Source: Clarireedia homoeocarpa
Taxonomy: Eukaryota > Ascomycota > Leotiomycetes > Helotiales > Rutstroemiaceae
DNA length: 64,000 nt
Reading direction: 5' to 3'
NCBI GenBank assembly: GCA_001465935.1
Contig: LNKV01000022.1
Coordinates: 124,001 to 188,000 of the forward strand
Positions 22,376 to 36,003 of this stretch are shown one piece after another. The notes beneath the pieces were generated by a model that was not told the DNA's origin, ran no database searches, and was given only the letters and a program-made list of their open reading frames with translations. Position 1 is the stretch's first letter. Every line of letters begins with the position of its first letter. Made by a program: the position numbers and the translations under genes.

Positions 22376-25300
22376 TCAAGATCCAATACTCTGACTCAAA
22401 TTCGATTTACCCGGTCCCTGCTGCCTCTTCAGTGTCCTCAACTCCTCTTCCACCCTTCTCCTTTCCGCTTGCTCGGCCTATCATTTACGTTAGCTTCGAT
22501 CTACACAACAATAGCTCTCCCATAGACAAGAAAGAACAGAAGAAGAAAAATCTCACCCTTAGAGCCCTCGCATTCTCCGCCCTCGTATCCCTCATCATCT
22601 TCTTAAACTCGTTCTTCAGCACCGTCGTACTAGTGTTCTGACCCATGCCCCCCGAAACCGGTGTCCCATCCCCACCTGGACTTTTCATTCCCATCCATCG
22701 AACCTTCTCATCACTCAACTGCGCTTCCAAACCCTCCCTCTCATCTCTCAACTTATCGATTTCGCTCTCCAATTTCTCACGCTCGCGCTCCCACTCTATG
22801 GATGCTTTTGTCATGAGCTCGTACTCCTCGATTGTTTCTTCCAGCTCCCGTTTCAGCTCTTTCACTTTAGCCTCTTGTTCTGCACTGGGCGGGCTAGGCC
22901 CCGCTGGACGAGCTGCTTGTAGGGTGGCGATTTCGCCTTGAAGAGCAAAGTTCTTGCTGTGGAGGGCATCGATCTGTTCTTGGAAAGCAATGTTTTTATT
23001 CGTAAGGGCGTCGATTTCTTTCTGGATGAGAGGATTGGAAGCGACTTCTGCAGCACGTTGTGCTCGGGAACCATATGCACCGTCGAGTTCGGCTCTTGCG
23101 ATCACTACTTCGGTTTGTAACTCTGCAATCTTCATGCTGATTTCCTCGACTTCCTTCTCTTTGCTCTGAAGCAGCTTATCCTTCTCCCTAATAGATGCTT
23201 CATATGCTACTCGAGTTGTAGCTGCCGCAGCTAATGCAGCTGATAATTCTGCGATTCTGGCCTCATGGTCGGTCATCTTGCCTGTGTACTCAGCATTATT
23301 AATGCCGTGATTATCTTTCAGTTCTTGGAGTTCTTCTTCTAGCTTAGAAATCTTCTTATTTGCGACCTCAAGCTGGGTTTCTAGATTGCGGTTATTGGTT
23401 GCAAGATTAGCAATCCGTTCTTGGGAATCACGAGTTGTGGCTACGAGTTGCTCTTCCACTTGACGATTCGCATCACTGAGACTGGAAATCTTCTCCGCAG
23501 CCTCGCGGTTAGCATTGGTAAGCTCTTCTTCATGCATCCGGCGGGCATTTGCAAGTTTTTCCTGTATCTCACGGATTGCGGTTGACTCAGTATTCGCCCG
23601 GGACTCTGAATCCATCTTCTCTGTCTGTCTTGCTTTAGCGAGTTGGCTCATCACATTGCTGAGCTGTTCTTGGAGGTCGTTCGCACTGCGCTCCGTCTTT
23701 TCAAGTAAGTTCCGTGTTTGCTCGAGCTCTTCTTGCCTAGCCAACAACTCCGCATCCCTGGTCGCATCAGATTTGTTATTCAGTTCTCGCTGCTGTTTGA
23801 TTTGTCGTTGGAGGACCTTTTTATGCTCTTTTAATTGGGTAGCTGAAGAATACAGCCACTGAACCTTTGCAGAAAATGCTTGTAATGTGAATGGCTCATT
23901 TGGATCACCCATTTCAGAGCCGCTATCGGACTCATCAACGACTCTGCCATTTGCTGCTCGTTGCTGTCTCCGTTCCTGCTTTTGCTTCCGGATTTCTTCT
24001 TCGCCGGACTGTATGATTTCCCAAAGCCCTGTAAGAACAGTTTCCATCTGATCATTCTGCTCCCTTTGCTCTGATTTCTCGCTGCTTACAGGTGGGTTTG
24101 CGATAATTTCCGCAGCCTTTGAGAGCTCCTCTTCAACGGTGGCAATGATATCCTGGAAATAATAGAGTTGGTCCCTCAACCCAGTCTGCTGCCCAGTAAG
24201 CGCAGGAGGCTCTTGGAGTTCTGGGTGCGTCGGAGAAAGAAGACCCATGACTTCGCGATTCAGTTCTTCCAATGTATCTTCCATTGAGGCATTCAACTCA
24301 TCAGCTTGCCGTTTCGCTGCGCTATGTTCTTGATCTAATGTAGCGATGCCTTGCTCCAAGTAGTCCAGATGGCTTTGCAAGGTCTCTCCAGGTACCGTTG
24401 GCCTCCCTTGTGCGTTTGTCCTTGCAAGTGGTACCGGACTGTAGCTTGATTGGCGGTCAGGATTAGCCTTAATGATGACCTCCCTTAGAGCAGAATTTAG
24501 ATCCTCCAACTTTTGCTCTGTGCTGGAAATGAGCTGAATGTGTTCCTTTGATGCTTCGGTTGAAGGCGTCTCTAGCTCCTGATGCATACCAAATGCGCCA
24601 AACGATATATCCAATGGGTCGACTGGGCGGTAAAAGCTTCGCTCATCGAAGTTGGGCTCATCATCGTCAATACCGCCAATACTGTTCCTATCATTATGGT
24701 ACGTGTACATACTCTCTGGACTTCCAGGTGGTATGCCACTCTGCTGTGCTTCTCCTGGAACTTTTTCATCTCTCTTAGGGCCCCTATGCGTCATTTGCAG
24801 TATGCCTGCGGTATGCTTGAGGAGTCGATTCTCGGGTTCTATAAGTCTCCTTTCCAAGGACCATAACTCGATCGCCAAATCCTCACATTTCTTTTCGCAG
24901 ACCGCACGTTCCAAATCTGCTTCTCGTATCTGATCACTGTTTCTTCTGCCTCCAAAAATGCCACGCTTCGGTTTAGTGCTATCGTTCAACTCCGCGCCCT
25001 TCTGCTTATCTGGGTATAATTTGGATACTGACCGGGCCGCATCTAGGTATTTCGATTGAACGGCAAGGTTCTGTCGCGCTGTTTGAATGCGTTGGTTGAG
25101 AGATTGGCATTGTTTCTTGAGCTCGTCAACTTCCTCCGAGGATAAGATTTCGTATTCTTTCGCATCCCATAATGCAGTTTCTACTAGTAAATGGACTTGT
25201 ATAGGATCGTTGATATTAAGAAGCATAGAGCTCTGCGGGTGGGCTTTGTTCTTCTGTAACCAAAACATCAGTAAGATTTCGAAGAATACATGCATAAATA

Positions 25301-25605
25301 AACCTGTCACTCACAGGATTGTATCGTGGTTGTGGCTCTTCAAACCCGTTCAAAATTTCCTTCCTGTATCCCTCCAAAACTCTTGAACCATTAGGTGCCT
25401 GGACATCATATCTCTCCCTGTCCGCCCGCCTCCCTTCATTCACCGATCCATTCCTTGACACAGATCTTGACCTTCCGTCCTTCTCCTTCCTCCTACTCTC
25501 TTTCGCACGTCCAGGGTCCTCTCCATAATCGTCTCGCCGCCACTCTTCATGCTCCAAATCCCGACTCGACCTACCCCTATGCTCTCGCTCCCCTCTGCTC
25601 GGCAT
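22376..25605 (-). CDS. Uds1-domain long coiled-coil protein
   Basis: Three exons, 25605-25315, 25253-22557 and 22477-22376, give 1029 residues. Introns are 61 nt (donor gtgagt, acceptor ttacag) and 79 nt (donor gtgaga, acceptor gatag). The N-terminus is rich in Arg/Glu/Ser. A Uds1-type domain follows: ETALWDAKEYEILSSEEVDE with the downstream QNLAVQSKYLDAARSVSKLY, about residues 115-180. Uds1 is named from fission yeast 'up-regulated during septation'. From about residue 480 to the end the protein is almost entirely heptad-rich coiled coil (for example KISKLEEELQELKDN). The last exon adds AEQAERRRVEEELRTLKRQQ and stops. A structural role at septa or the cytoskeleton is plausible from the family name only. 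Confidence 0.8.
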
Positions 25606-27147
25606 CCTCCCCTCTCCAAACTCTTAATCCCCCACGAGCAGTGTGACTATTTGTCCCTCCAAAATTGTCCTATGCGCAGGCCAGTACAGAGGTAAAGATC
25701 CAACCTGTATCTTTGTTATCGCATTATCGCAGGCCAAAACGTTGTTCCCGCCCAATCCTAAAAGCGGGATCCAAAGTAGTAGCAAAGCAAAATCAAAAAT
25801 TCGTATCGTTGGTCGTGAGAAATTGTACAAATAAAAATGAGAGACACCGATATTATTTGGAGGTAGAACGCATTCCTGGTAATCGCAATCCCCCTTTCGG
25901 TTCCTGGCTAAACTCAATCCGCCAACACGATTTCCAAATGCGATAAGTGTTCTACGGGCACTTTCCTAACGAATATTCTCCAGTTCTTTCCGCGCTATAT
26001 TAATCCTTGTTTTCCTCGTGGTCGATTCGATGCAATGAAATGCTCTAGAATCCTTGCTTTTGAAGATGAAGATCTACGGAAGATGAAGATCTACGGAAGA
26101 TCTGCTCGGATTTTCCCTTGTTGAAGTTGGAAATGAACCGCTTTTCAGGTTTCTTTGTGATGTTTCACCCACAAACGTTGTTGTTGTTGGTGCTGACGCG
26201 AAGAAAGCTCAGCTCCAGCAGTACTTGGGGAATCTGCAAATGCTTTCTGCGTGGCCCTGTTGTCCATGAAAGGAGGCCGATTGGTTACGAAAATAGAGTA
26301 ATCTTAGTGGCTTAGGCGGTCGCCAGTGCGAGGTCAACCACCACCACCAACCTGTGGCTTGTGTTGGCACAGTCCTCTTCGATATCTGAGGGTTGCTGGC
26401 CGATGACAGGTTAACGGTTCTTAGTATTCCTAGCGTGATGTCATTCTTCTTGGTTTGCAACCTCTGACATCTACCAAAGAAGTCTTTGAGATTTACGAGT
26501 ATTCATGTGGGTGAAAGGGTGGCCAATTCTCATGGACTTATCCGCAAGGAGAAGCATAGTACGAGGGATTCAACGTCTACGAGGATGTGTCAGAGAAGAA
26601 ATTTCAAATCCTACGAGCCATAACACCAAGTTCCATCTTACTTTTCCAGGCCATACAGCTGTCCTTCACCAACTCTAACACGACACGGCCACTATTGTTT
26701 CGAAAGATCTAGAGCGCGTGACCGGCTGGCCTCGACCACCTCATGGCCCTGAAAACTTTCTTCTGGAAGGAGCACGACCATAATCGATGTGCCCATTATC
26801 TGAAAAGGAGCTTTGAGTTGGAAGTGAAATCCGCTCTGTCTGTCGAATGACGAGAATGGATTTTGAGGAAGTCCGCCGCCTTAACTGACGTGCTTCAATG
26901 AAATGCAGCGAAATTCTTTCTACGTGATTTGAATCACCAAAGTAACACCCAATATATATCCAGAAGTGCCCAGCCTATACTAAGAGAATCTCAGCTTGAG
27001 AGCGCCAATGACCGAAAAAGAGCTAGTTACTCCGTACAATATCACAAAACGATTTGTACATGATAGGCACCGGAATCTCTTCTCCTTTCATTAGCATTAT
27101 TTATATGATTATTTAGACTTTTGTACAAATCCCGTCTATATTTACAA
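25606..27147. other. Intergenic region, no supported gene
   Basis: Promoter of the Uds1-domain gene and 3' flank of the GPI-type gene. The only repeat seen is a perfect 17-bp tandem duplication (gaagatctacggaagat) at 26068-26101. Open frames at 25643-26460 lack domains. Confidence 0.5.
26068..26101. repeat. 17-bp perfect tandem duplication
   Basis: The unit gaagatctacggaagat occurs twice back to back (26068-26084 and 26085-26101). It is non-coding. Confidence 0.8.
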
Positions 27148-30100
27148 CTATCTCAGAACTAGAATCCCACAGATCCCAAGCAGCAGCGCGCTCCAACATC
27201 GTATGCCAGGCGAATTCGACAACACGCCGTTACTACTGAATAACTCCACGGTTGGCGCCACGGGGCTCGAAGAGGACGATGTACTTGCAGGCGTGTTGTT
27301 GGACAATACGTTTGCGGTGGGTGATGACTGATTTGAAGCAGGAACCTTGACATCAGGAGTTTTCGATGTTTGTCCATTGCCTGAAGTATGTTGTTCTTCA
27401 TCTAAAGCTTGTGTATTCCCCGAAGTCGACGTAGGTATTGGAATTGTAGTGATCTTTCCATTGGAGCCTTGCACAATCACACCACTTACCCCCAGGCTGA
27501 TGATGTTACCGCCAGATAGTGTTGCGATGGGTCCTCCAGATGTTAGCGTCTGGCCTGCTATGATAGCGATCGAATCACCCTCGACGGCTGAGACAGTCAT
27601 CGTCTGTCCAAATACCACAGGAGTACTAGTGAAAGTACCAGCAGCAGGGTGAGCATCGTATGTAGGAACAGGAATAGTAGTGACGGCTCCTCCGGCTGCT
27701 TGTACAACTACTCCGCTGGGCCCAAGACTGGCGATTTCTCCGCCAGATAGTGTTGCCACGGGGCCTCCAGCAGTGAGTGTGTGACCCGCTACTACAGCTA
27801 TTGGGGTCTTTGAACTGCTTGAACTTCCTGCTGCTATGGATATCGTCTGGCCGTTGATTATCCCCACATTCGCCAAGTTCGTGGCTTCGGGCGCCACCGC
27901 GATGGTTGTTATGGTGCTTCCAGAAGCTTGCACAACTACGCCACTGGATCCCAAACTGATAACATATCCTCCTGAAATTGTCGCAGCAGGTGCTCCAATA
28001 CTAAGTGACTGGCCATTTACTGCGGCTCCAGACAAGCTTTGGCCCACGATTGGAGCAACAGATAATGACTGCCCGTTCACGACCGCGATGTTTGTTGAAA
28101 TCGGTGTGTCTGAGTGCACAGGGATTGTTATGGTCCCGGAAGGAGCTTGAATGATTACACCACTCGAACCTAAACTGGCAACATTGACACCACCTGATAG
28201 TGTCGCTGCCGGACCACCGAGAGTAATGGTCTGGTCGCCAATTACAGCTATTGAGGATTGCTGAGTAGACCCTGGAATCACCGATATCGACTGTCCATTA
28301 ACGACACCTACATTCACTGGAATCGAACTCTGCTGTGGTGACGGCAATGCTGCTGGAATAGAATATGTGGATACGGCATTGTTGTCAGTGTCCCCAATTT
28401 CTACTCCTGATGGAGTGAGCTTTACAACGTTCCCTCCTTCAGTAACCGCCGCGCCCCCGATTGATGCGATCTGACTGCCTACAACGACTGATGAAGCCCC
28501 TGGTGCAGCAGATATGACTGAATCGCCACTAAGAGTTACGATAGCCACGGGAGTCGTCGGCTGAACCTGTGTAGATGCAATAGGGGCACTGGTTGGGAGA
28601 ACGTATGATTCTAATCCGATCACAAGATTGCTACTCCCAACAGATACAACTACCAGGCTGTTCGATGCATCGGCAACTGTGGTTACTTGTCCTGCAGATG
28701 CTGTAGAGCCATTGGGCAAAATCACTCCAGAAGATCCCGGGACTGCTGAGAAAGCGTTGCTTCCTACGGCGGCTACGGCGGTTGGTGATGGCGAGCTGTC
28801 TTGCGGAGCTGAATCATGTATAGATAATGTAGCGTCTAGCCGGGGATCATTATTGAAAGTTGACTGCGCATCTGGTTCTCCAGTCGACTGGGGCGGTAAC
28901 GCAGAATGGCCCAAATCAGCCTCAGAGACAGCAGATTCCGTAGCAGCAGGACTCGATACCCCTGTAGACTTTGCAGCAGCCGCAGAACTAGACGATAAAG
29001 CAAGGGAAGATCTCGCCGATGAAATGAAGCTCAGGAAACCGGCATTGCCAGTATTTGAGGGTCCAGCAGAAACAGTAGGCGAAGGAGTAGCAGGGGTCGT
29101 TGATAATTGATCCTCAAGTGCTGTAGTCGGGCCATTCGAACTAGTGGTACTAGCCACAACTGCAGTCGATGTCTTTTTGCTCCCGTAAAGACATTCCGAT
29201 GCATCTCCAGTACAGGCTGTTACCGGGACTGGGGGATCGAAAACTCCGAGTGAACCTCCCCAATGTCTTCCGCATTTCGTCCAGAAATCACTGCTCTCTG
29301 GTTAGAAAATTTGAGATAGCAGTATATAAAATCATGAACTTACCCAGCGGCGTGCCTTAAGTCAGTCGGCCACGATAAAATGGGATTACATTGACTATCT
29401 TCGCCCTCGACCAGATGATTAGTTTCCAGGTAATCGAAATATTTTTTGGGCAAGACCGTCGTCTGTGGACAATCCGTTCTTAAGTCTGATAATTGCAATT
29501 GCTGTGGTGGACCCATTCTTGTCGTTGCTTTGGCGTTCTTGAATGGCTGCAGAGTGTATACATCCGTGAGGTCGTAACCTACGGCAAAGTTTTTGAGGGT
29601 AGGGCCCACTTGTTGTCCACAGAGTCCAGTGGCTTTCATGGTGTTGATGGCGAAGTATACGGACGGAGAGGTCCTGTTTGGGTGAGTTTATTAGAGGGTA
29701 TGTTTCGATCATGAAAGCGAGAAGGGATACGAACATGGTTACATCATATTTGGAAAGGTATATCGTCGAGGGGTACGTCTTGTTTAGGGCTGCGGTGCCA
29801 GTGGGCCAATAGTGCAGTTGTACTGTGCCGATTAGGCTGTTTTATTTTATCAATATAGTTCCTTTTCTCTTTAGTTTTCCCTCAAGATTGAGGATGACTT
29901 ACAGCCTACAATAATCCGATGCAGATTGTCCCAAGGTCGATGAAGCACACGATGCCTGAGTTATGGTTTGGCCATCCCAAACGGTGTAATTTGCCATGGT
30001 GGTGACATCATGGGACGTCGACGTTTTCTTCTTTTTAGTTGTCGTGCTGTTCATGTTTGTGGAAGTTATGAGAGACAAATGAGATGAGACTGTCTTCGTT

Positions 30101-30849
30101 GTTGAATTGTATGATCCTGACATTGTTATTGATATTTTGGTGGTGGATTTGGAGGTATTCTTCGAGGCTGACCCAGTGCCATGTTGAGTGGCGTTGCCCG
30201 ATGTTTGAGAGGCAATGTATGAGAGCTTCGTGGAAGTATGGGAGCTTTGGAGGGTCGTATGAGTTCCATTGGAGCTTTTAGTCAGGCTTTTGTAGGCACC
30301 AGGAGCGGACTTCACTTTGGAAGAAGCCGCTGTACCTAAGATGGAGGTGCTGTTTGAGCTTTTTGTGTCTTTGGTTTTGGCTTCCACGCTGGATTGAGAA
30401 GTGATATCCGGAGATGCAATCACTTCATTATATGGCACTGCAGTTGACGTAGATGAAACCGTAGACCCTCCATTTGGGCCTAATAAACTTCCACTTTTAG
30501 AAGGAGCAGCATTATTTGAAGACTTTGAGTTTATTTCTGATAGCACGCTGGAGGCACTGATTGTTGTAGAAGAGGTAAATGAATGACCTGGGGTTGAAAT
30601 GACAGACGATAACGTGGATGGGGAAGATGAGAGGCTCGAAGAATGGCTGAATGACGACGTCAAGTTGCTGCCATTTGAAGTGATTGAAGATGAGTTAGTG
30701 TACAATGCTCTCTCAAAAACGGCCCGTGGCAATACAGCTAATCGATTATCAGTAGAGATACAGCAGTGGGACTTGCATCATCACTCACCTGATACGACGA
30801 CCAAATGATAAAAGAAAAGTGCTTGTTGAGCCCCCGACAAGAGCAACAT
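27148..30849 (-). CDS. Large secreted Ser/Thr-rich repeat protein, probably GPI-anchored
   Basis: Five exons, 30849-30789, 30737-29903, 29836-29735, 29673-29344 and 29290-27148, give 1156 residues. The 61-nt first exon encodes most of a signal peptide (MLLLSGAQQALFFYHLVVVS). Next comes a Ser/Thr/Asn-rich, glycosylation-prone stalk (about 25-280). A small Cys/Trp domain follows (QLHYWPTGTAAL, VTMTSPSVYFAINTMKATG, DFWTKCGRHWG; about 285-465). The C-terminal half has about five degenerate units of 70-75 residues, each with GQTLTxGGPxATLSGG and ISLGxSGVxVQ. The end is SSNGVLSNSPGIRCWSALLL plus a short hydrophobic tail, as expected for GPI attachment. A cell-wall or surface role is inferred. The intron-3 donor (gttcgt) and the intron-4 acceptor (ccagagagcag) were chosen to keep frame and are the least certain joins. 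Divergent from the pepsin-like membrane gene. Confidence 0.75.
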
Positions 30850-32426
30850 TATGGAACTGGACGACAGCAATGTCAAGCTGACAGTGATACAAACAGAAAC
30901 GACAGTGAAATATTGGCACACTGGAAAGAGAAAAAGAATCAAGAATGAAGTAAGTATATCAACATGCCAGTCTAGTAGACTAATATTCGGCCAGCCTCAT
31001 CTTGTTCAACAAAGCAAAAACCAAAGGTACTCTGACAAGGGTTGGTGGAGCTACCACTTCACCGAGCCAGTCTGTGGAATCAAAAGTTCTTTGACAAGGC
31101 CTATCCCTACTTACGAGTCGTCACCCAAATGATACCGATATCCCCTTTCAGTCATGATCGTACGGTATCAAGGGGCGCGATCCTGTATGTAAGCTGAATA
31201 ATTAGTTCCTGATACAAAATACTGGGACCATCGCGGCAACCGCCCCCATAGCTCACAGGAGGATTCCGGTAATTTGCCTGTCAGCCTGCAGGTACAGAAA
31301 AAACTCTCGTGTTGCATGAATAGCACACAAAAACGTGTCATCAAGGTTTTCGACCATGCAAGATTACTCTTCTAGGTCGGAAGATGAGATTTTGGTCACC
31401 TGCACGAGTCGTTTTAACGCCGAGGATTTGAAGGTTATAGTTCTAAAGGTGGTGATCATTGCCTAGATTCCGGGGTTAAGAGTAGTTTTATTTTGGACAT
31501 CGACGCGAGTATATATATGACCCCTAAAATTTGAGGCTAGTCCAGTTTGACAGCAATTTATCGGAATCTGTCACATCTGAGATCAACTTTGTCATCCGTG
31601 ACGGCTGAGGATTAAGCTTCAATCGAAGGCTAAATAAAGATATAAGCGTGGCCCCCACGCAGGGGCACGACGGCAATAGCCCCTCTTTGAGACTAGCGCG
31701 GCGGTTTACCTGCCTGCCGTGTGATCAAAGCCGAAATCTTCTTTCAGCCTCCAAAATATCCATGCTGCGGCTGACCGTTTGATGATCTAGCAAAACCCCG
31801 CGGGCCCGCATACAAGTTCTGTATCGCGGATGAGGTACATTTCAAAGTGTCCCTCAAGTGATCTTCATACTGTACATGTTGAAAAATCACATTTCTGTCT
31901 TCCAAGATCATCCTATTTGATTCCTAAGGTGTGTAACATCATACATCTTACACATTTGATATTCATTTCCCCTGTGCGATAAGTTTGCATTACCATGTCA
32001 GAACTCAAAATCCTTTGCGTTATCCCAATATGTGTGCTGTTTCAAAACTCCGTTTTCACATCAAGCAATGCAACCCCACCTTCACTAGATTAGCACGATC
32101 AGATTACCATCGTCCGACCTTTGTCTAGTCTGGGTCTTTTGGTAGCCCCGGTGCTGATAGCTGGGATTGCGGTAACAAGGTATCCTGGCCATAGCCGTAA
32201 CTGTGCATGCTAGGCATGCATGAGGACCATGTCCCAAAGTCGATACCCACGGCTGAGGTTCCATCTCGTCTTCTTTGGGGAAAGCACTCATGCTACTGGA
32301 TGCATTTCCAGTCAGGATGACTTTCTCATTTCTTCCTCCACAACAGAACAAACGATTGTTAATGAAGTCTTTTTTTGATTCTTTGAACTATCTCAATCCA
32401 CGCGATAGGCATGCCATTCCGCCGTG
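30850..32426. promoter_or_regulatory. Divergent intergenic region between two surface-protein genes
   Basis: 1.58 kb separates the start codons of the GPI-type gene (-) and the pepsin-like membrane gene (+). I see no gene in it; frames at 30851-31132 and 32085-32351 have no domain. A tatatat stretch lies at 31510-31520, and gataccg/cggtatc form a short inverted pair around 31133-31170. It should contain the promoters of both genes. Confidence 0.5.
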
Positions 32427-34946
32427 ATGCGCAACATTCACTACAATGTAGGATTGCTGCTTTTGACTGCCGTGGCAAGAATATCCGCAAAGGCAATTGT
32501 TCATAACGATGTCGACTTATACTATAAGGCGCGTTCAGTTGTCCCTGCGCCAATCGTCGTTCCACCAAGTCAGTATTTGTAAGTCTATACTACCTCCGAA
32601 ACATACTCTTCGGCATCGAATGCTTACCAGAATCCTAGTGAAGGAGTTGATGGGGAGTGGAGTACTTTTAATATAAGAGTTGGAACACCGGCGCAAAGTG
32701 TGAGGGTAATTATATCGACGAATTCTCCTGCTACTCTGGTAGTACTGCCTGGAGGCTGCACGACGAATGCGATTGATCCTGTCCCGTCCGATTGCGCGAG
32801 ATCTCGAGGTGGCACTTTCGATAATGGATTATCGACGTCGTGGGATAATCGGGGCATATTCGGCATCAACGGTGTAAGCTATGGGTTCGAGGCGAATCTA
32901 GGATACAACTTTGATGCAAAATATGGATTGGATACTCTGGGTTTGGGATATTCTGATGGTGCAGATTCCCCTGTGATGAAGAATCAAACGGTTGCAGCCT
33001 ATGCGATGGCTTCACCACTATACACGTATGTTCTTTCGCTGTGTTGGCCGCTCAAGTCACTAGCTAACATTTGGAAGTGGTATATTTGGCTTAGGGACAC
33101 AGCCTATTATCTACCAGACGTTCGGAAATATCTCCGTGCCATCCTTTTTCAGAAGTCTTAGAGATCAAAATCTCATACCAAGTCTGAGCTGGAGCTATAC
33201 TGCAGGAGCAAAATACCGTAAGGATATAATGAGATAGAGGCAAATCCTCCCTGTTAACTTCATACAGGACTCAAGGCCGGCCAATTCGCACAGCTCATTT
33301 TCGGAGGCTATGATACCTCCCGATTCCAACCCAATTCAGTATCTTTCTCGATGAATCCAGACGTTACACGAGATCTTCTCGTCGGAGTCCAATCCATCAT
33401 CTACCAGGGAGAAAAAACGACTACACTGCTTCCCACTCCCATCTATGCATTTGTAGAATCTACTGATCCTAACATATGGCTCCCCGAAAGCGCTTGTCTT
33501 CTGTTTGAGAAAACCTTCGGTCTGACCTGGAACGATACACTATCCATGTACCTGCTAAACTCCACCCAATACACCTTGCTTTCCGGTTCTAATCCCATCG
33601 TAACCTTTTCTCTCGCAAATACCATATCCGGTGGCTCAACAGTAAACATCCAACTCCCATTTGCCGCCTTCGCCCTCCGCGCATCTTACCCCTTCGTCTC
33701 CAACGACACATACTACTTTCCCTTGAAACGCGCCGCAAACGACAGTCAATACACTCTCGGACGGACTTTCCTCCAAGAAGCCTACCTAACTGTCGACTAC
33801 GACCGCCGCAACTTCTCCATCCACCAATGCAGCTGGATAGACGGTGCCGCATCCACAATCGTCACCATAAAATCTCCAAGTGACACCTCCACAAACGGCA
33901 CCTCCGCCATCCCTGACACCCATTCTGGCACTTCACTAAAAGTTGGCCCAATAATCGGCATCGTACTTGGTGTCCTGGCCTTCATCGCCCTCATTTTAAC
34001 ACTCATCCTTTTCTCCCTCCGACGGCGCAGGCTTGCTCGTCAAAAGCGCAACTCGCGACTCCTGGCTGACCATCACACCCTTGCTAATATCCATACCCAA
34101 AACGACGATAAAGGTCTCGATACAAAACACAATTCCATAAACACCGACACCTCGTCATCATCAAAATCCATCAAATCACACTACGATCAACAATCACCCG
34201 ACCCCTCCCAATCCCAACCCCTTTACAAATTCTCCCCTCATCCCCCACAAACCCCCACCCCCAGCGAACTCGACAGCCATGAAAAGCAAATCCACCAACT
34301 CCCCGGCGAAGATCGCAAGTGGGAACTCGGCAACACCGACACCGGATGGCGCTACGAACTCGAATCTATACGATCCTCCAATGCCAAAGACGCATCCCCA
34401 TTACCCATCGAGCTACCCGCCGAGGAAATCAACTCACCTGTATCTGCACTCATGAGAGCCATTAGAATGTCCGAGTTAGTTTCGCCTACGCTGGGAAATG
34501 AGGAGAGGCCCATACAGCTTGGATCGGGAGTGACATCTGCATCTGCATATGGATTAGCATTGGATATGCAAATCCCGCAAAATTACTACGAACGAGATCG
34601 ATTTCTCCATGCAGCAGCAACAACAGCAGCAGCAACCGCACCTACCACGATACCAACAGCGCCGAGTTTCCTAAACCACGACTATCATCAAAACAAAACT
34701 TACTATAATGGAACTAGAAATGAACACCGCGGAAGCCAAAGCACGCGGCGCACGAGCGGCTGGCGCGCATCGTCATTTATGAGGGGGAGGGATAGCGCGG
34801 CATTGAGTCCCGGGGGGTGGACGTGGAGTACAGCGGCGCAGACGCCGAGACCGGTTTCGACGGCGCCGAGCGGGACGGTGAGTACGGCGGGAACGGCGAT
34901 TACGGACGGGACGGCGAGGAGATGGAGAGCAGCGGGGTTCTTTTGA
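32427..34946 (+). CDS. Type I membrane protein with catalytically dead pepsin-like ectodomain
   Basis: Four exons, 32427-32578, 32639-33025, 33078-33217 and 33268-34946, give 785 residues. Acceptors were picked to restore family motifs: SQYFEGVDGEWSTFNIRVGT after intron 1 and YTGIFGLGTQP after intron 2, where another AG lies 18 nt downstream. There is a signal peptide (1-22), an aspartyl-protease-like fold to about residue 420, and a Ser/Thr linker. One membrane segment (IIGIVLGVLAFIALILTLIL, about 455-474) is followed by an Arg-rich stop-transfer and a long, low-complexity cytoplasmic tail. The two catalytic D-T/S-G sites are replaced: ISTNSP (Ser77 where Asp is expected) and FVESTDP (Glu290). 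So it is more likely a receptor or adhesion protein than a protease. Similar architectures are common in filamentous ascomycetes. Confidence 0.8.
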
Positions 34947-36003
34947 AGGGAAAAGGAGATGTAAATCCCCGTCTTTTTTACCATCCAAGAAGAAGGAGAA
35001 GGAGAAGAAGGAAGCAGTACGGGAGATATTTCATGTACATAAGAATTGATATGATTGCTTGGTTGATTGATTACAAGAACGAACAAAGGAACGCCCAGGA
35101 AAGGATAAGGTTTCAATTTAGCGGATTAATATTTATAAGTTAGAGAGCGGTGGGGGGGGGGGGGGGGGATATAATAATCTTACAATACAATAGACGATTG
35201 GAATGACCACTGCACTACACTACACTACACTACACCACAGCACCATAGGGATGATACAGTATGACATGATGTGATATAATCTAGTAGTATTTAAAATATC
35301 TACAAGCCAGCAGCAGCAGAATTTTTGAGCCTCTCTCTACTGCTCAACAGTCAACTCAACTCAACTCAGTGTCACTTGTAGTAATATATAAAGGTGCTTG
35401 GTGGATGCAGTAAATAATCAAGACTTTATTTGCTCTCTAATATATAACTTATTAGCTAAAACACCTGACTGAGTTAGAGAGATATATAGTTTCTGTAATC
35501 ATTTTCAGCATCGTCATCGTCATCGTCGGCATTGAACTTATTATAACAAATATAATTTTAAATTAAAGAAATAAATGCCGTAGTGATATACTATATAATA
35601 CAATACCTAGACGGCGACGATGATTACAACAATGATATGTAAGAGTAATAATACCAACCAACCAACCATCCATCCTCCCTTCACCCCCATTTCCTAGATA
35701 TACATACACAACAGATTCCCCCTTTCCTCTTCACCCAACAAAAAACTATACCCATATCCATATATCCATACCCATAGACAAATACCTCAACACCTTCACC
35801 ACTGCATGAACCATATCCATCCCAAGCACTCTTCGCCCCAAGACTATACATCCCATCCTATCCACCATTCCATCCTTAATATGCAATCTGATAAAGAAAG
35901 ACCGCCATAACAATAACTCCTCATCCCTAACAACATTAATACTTCTGCACTCACCCAACTTCACCTAAATTCCCTCCTCCATAACCCTCCACCATCACTA
36001 CCA
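34947..36003. other. Intergenic region between convergent genes
   Basis: 3' flanks of the pepsin-like gene (+) and the M13 gene (-). It holds a run of 17 G (35152-35168), a ctaca microsatellite near 35212-35236 and catcgt repeats near 35510-35530. No gene is supported; the frame 35746-35964 on minus has no domain. Confidence 0.55.
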
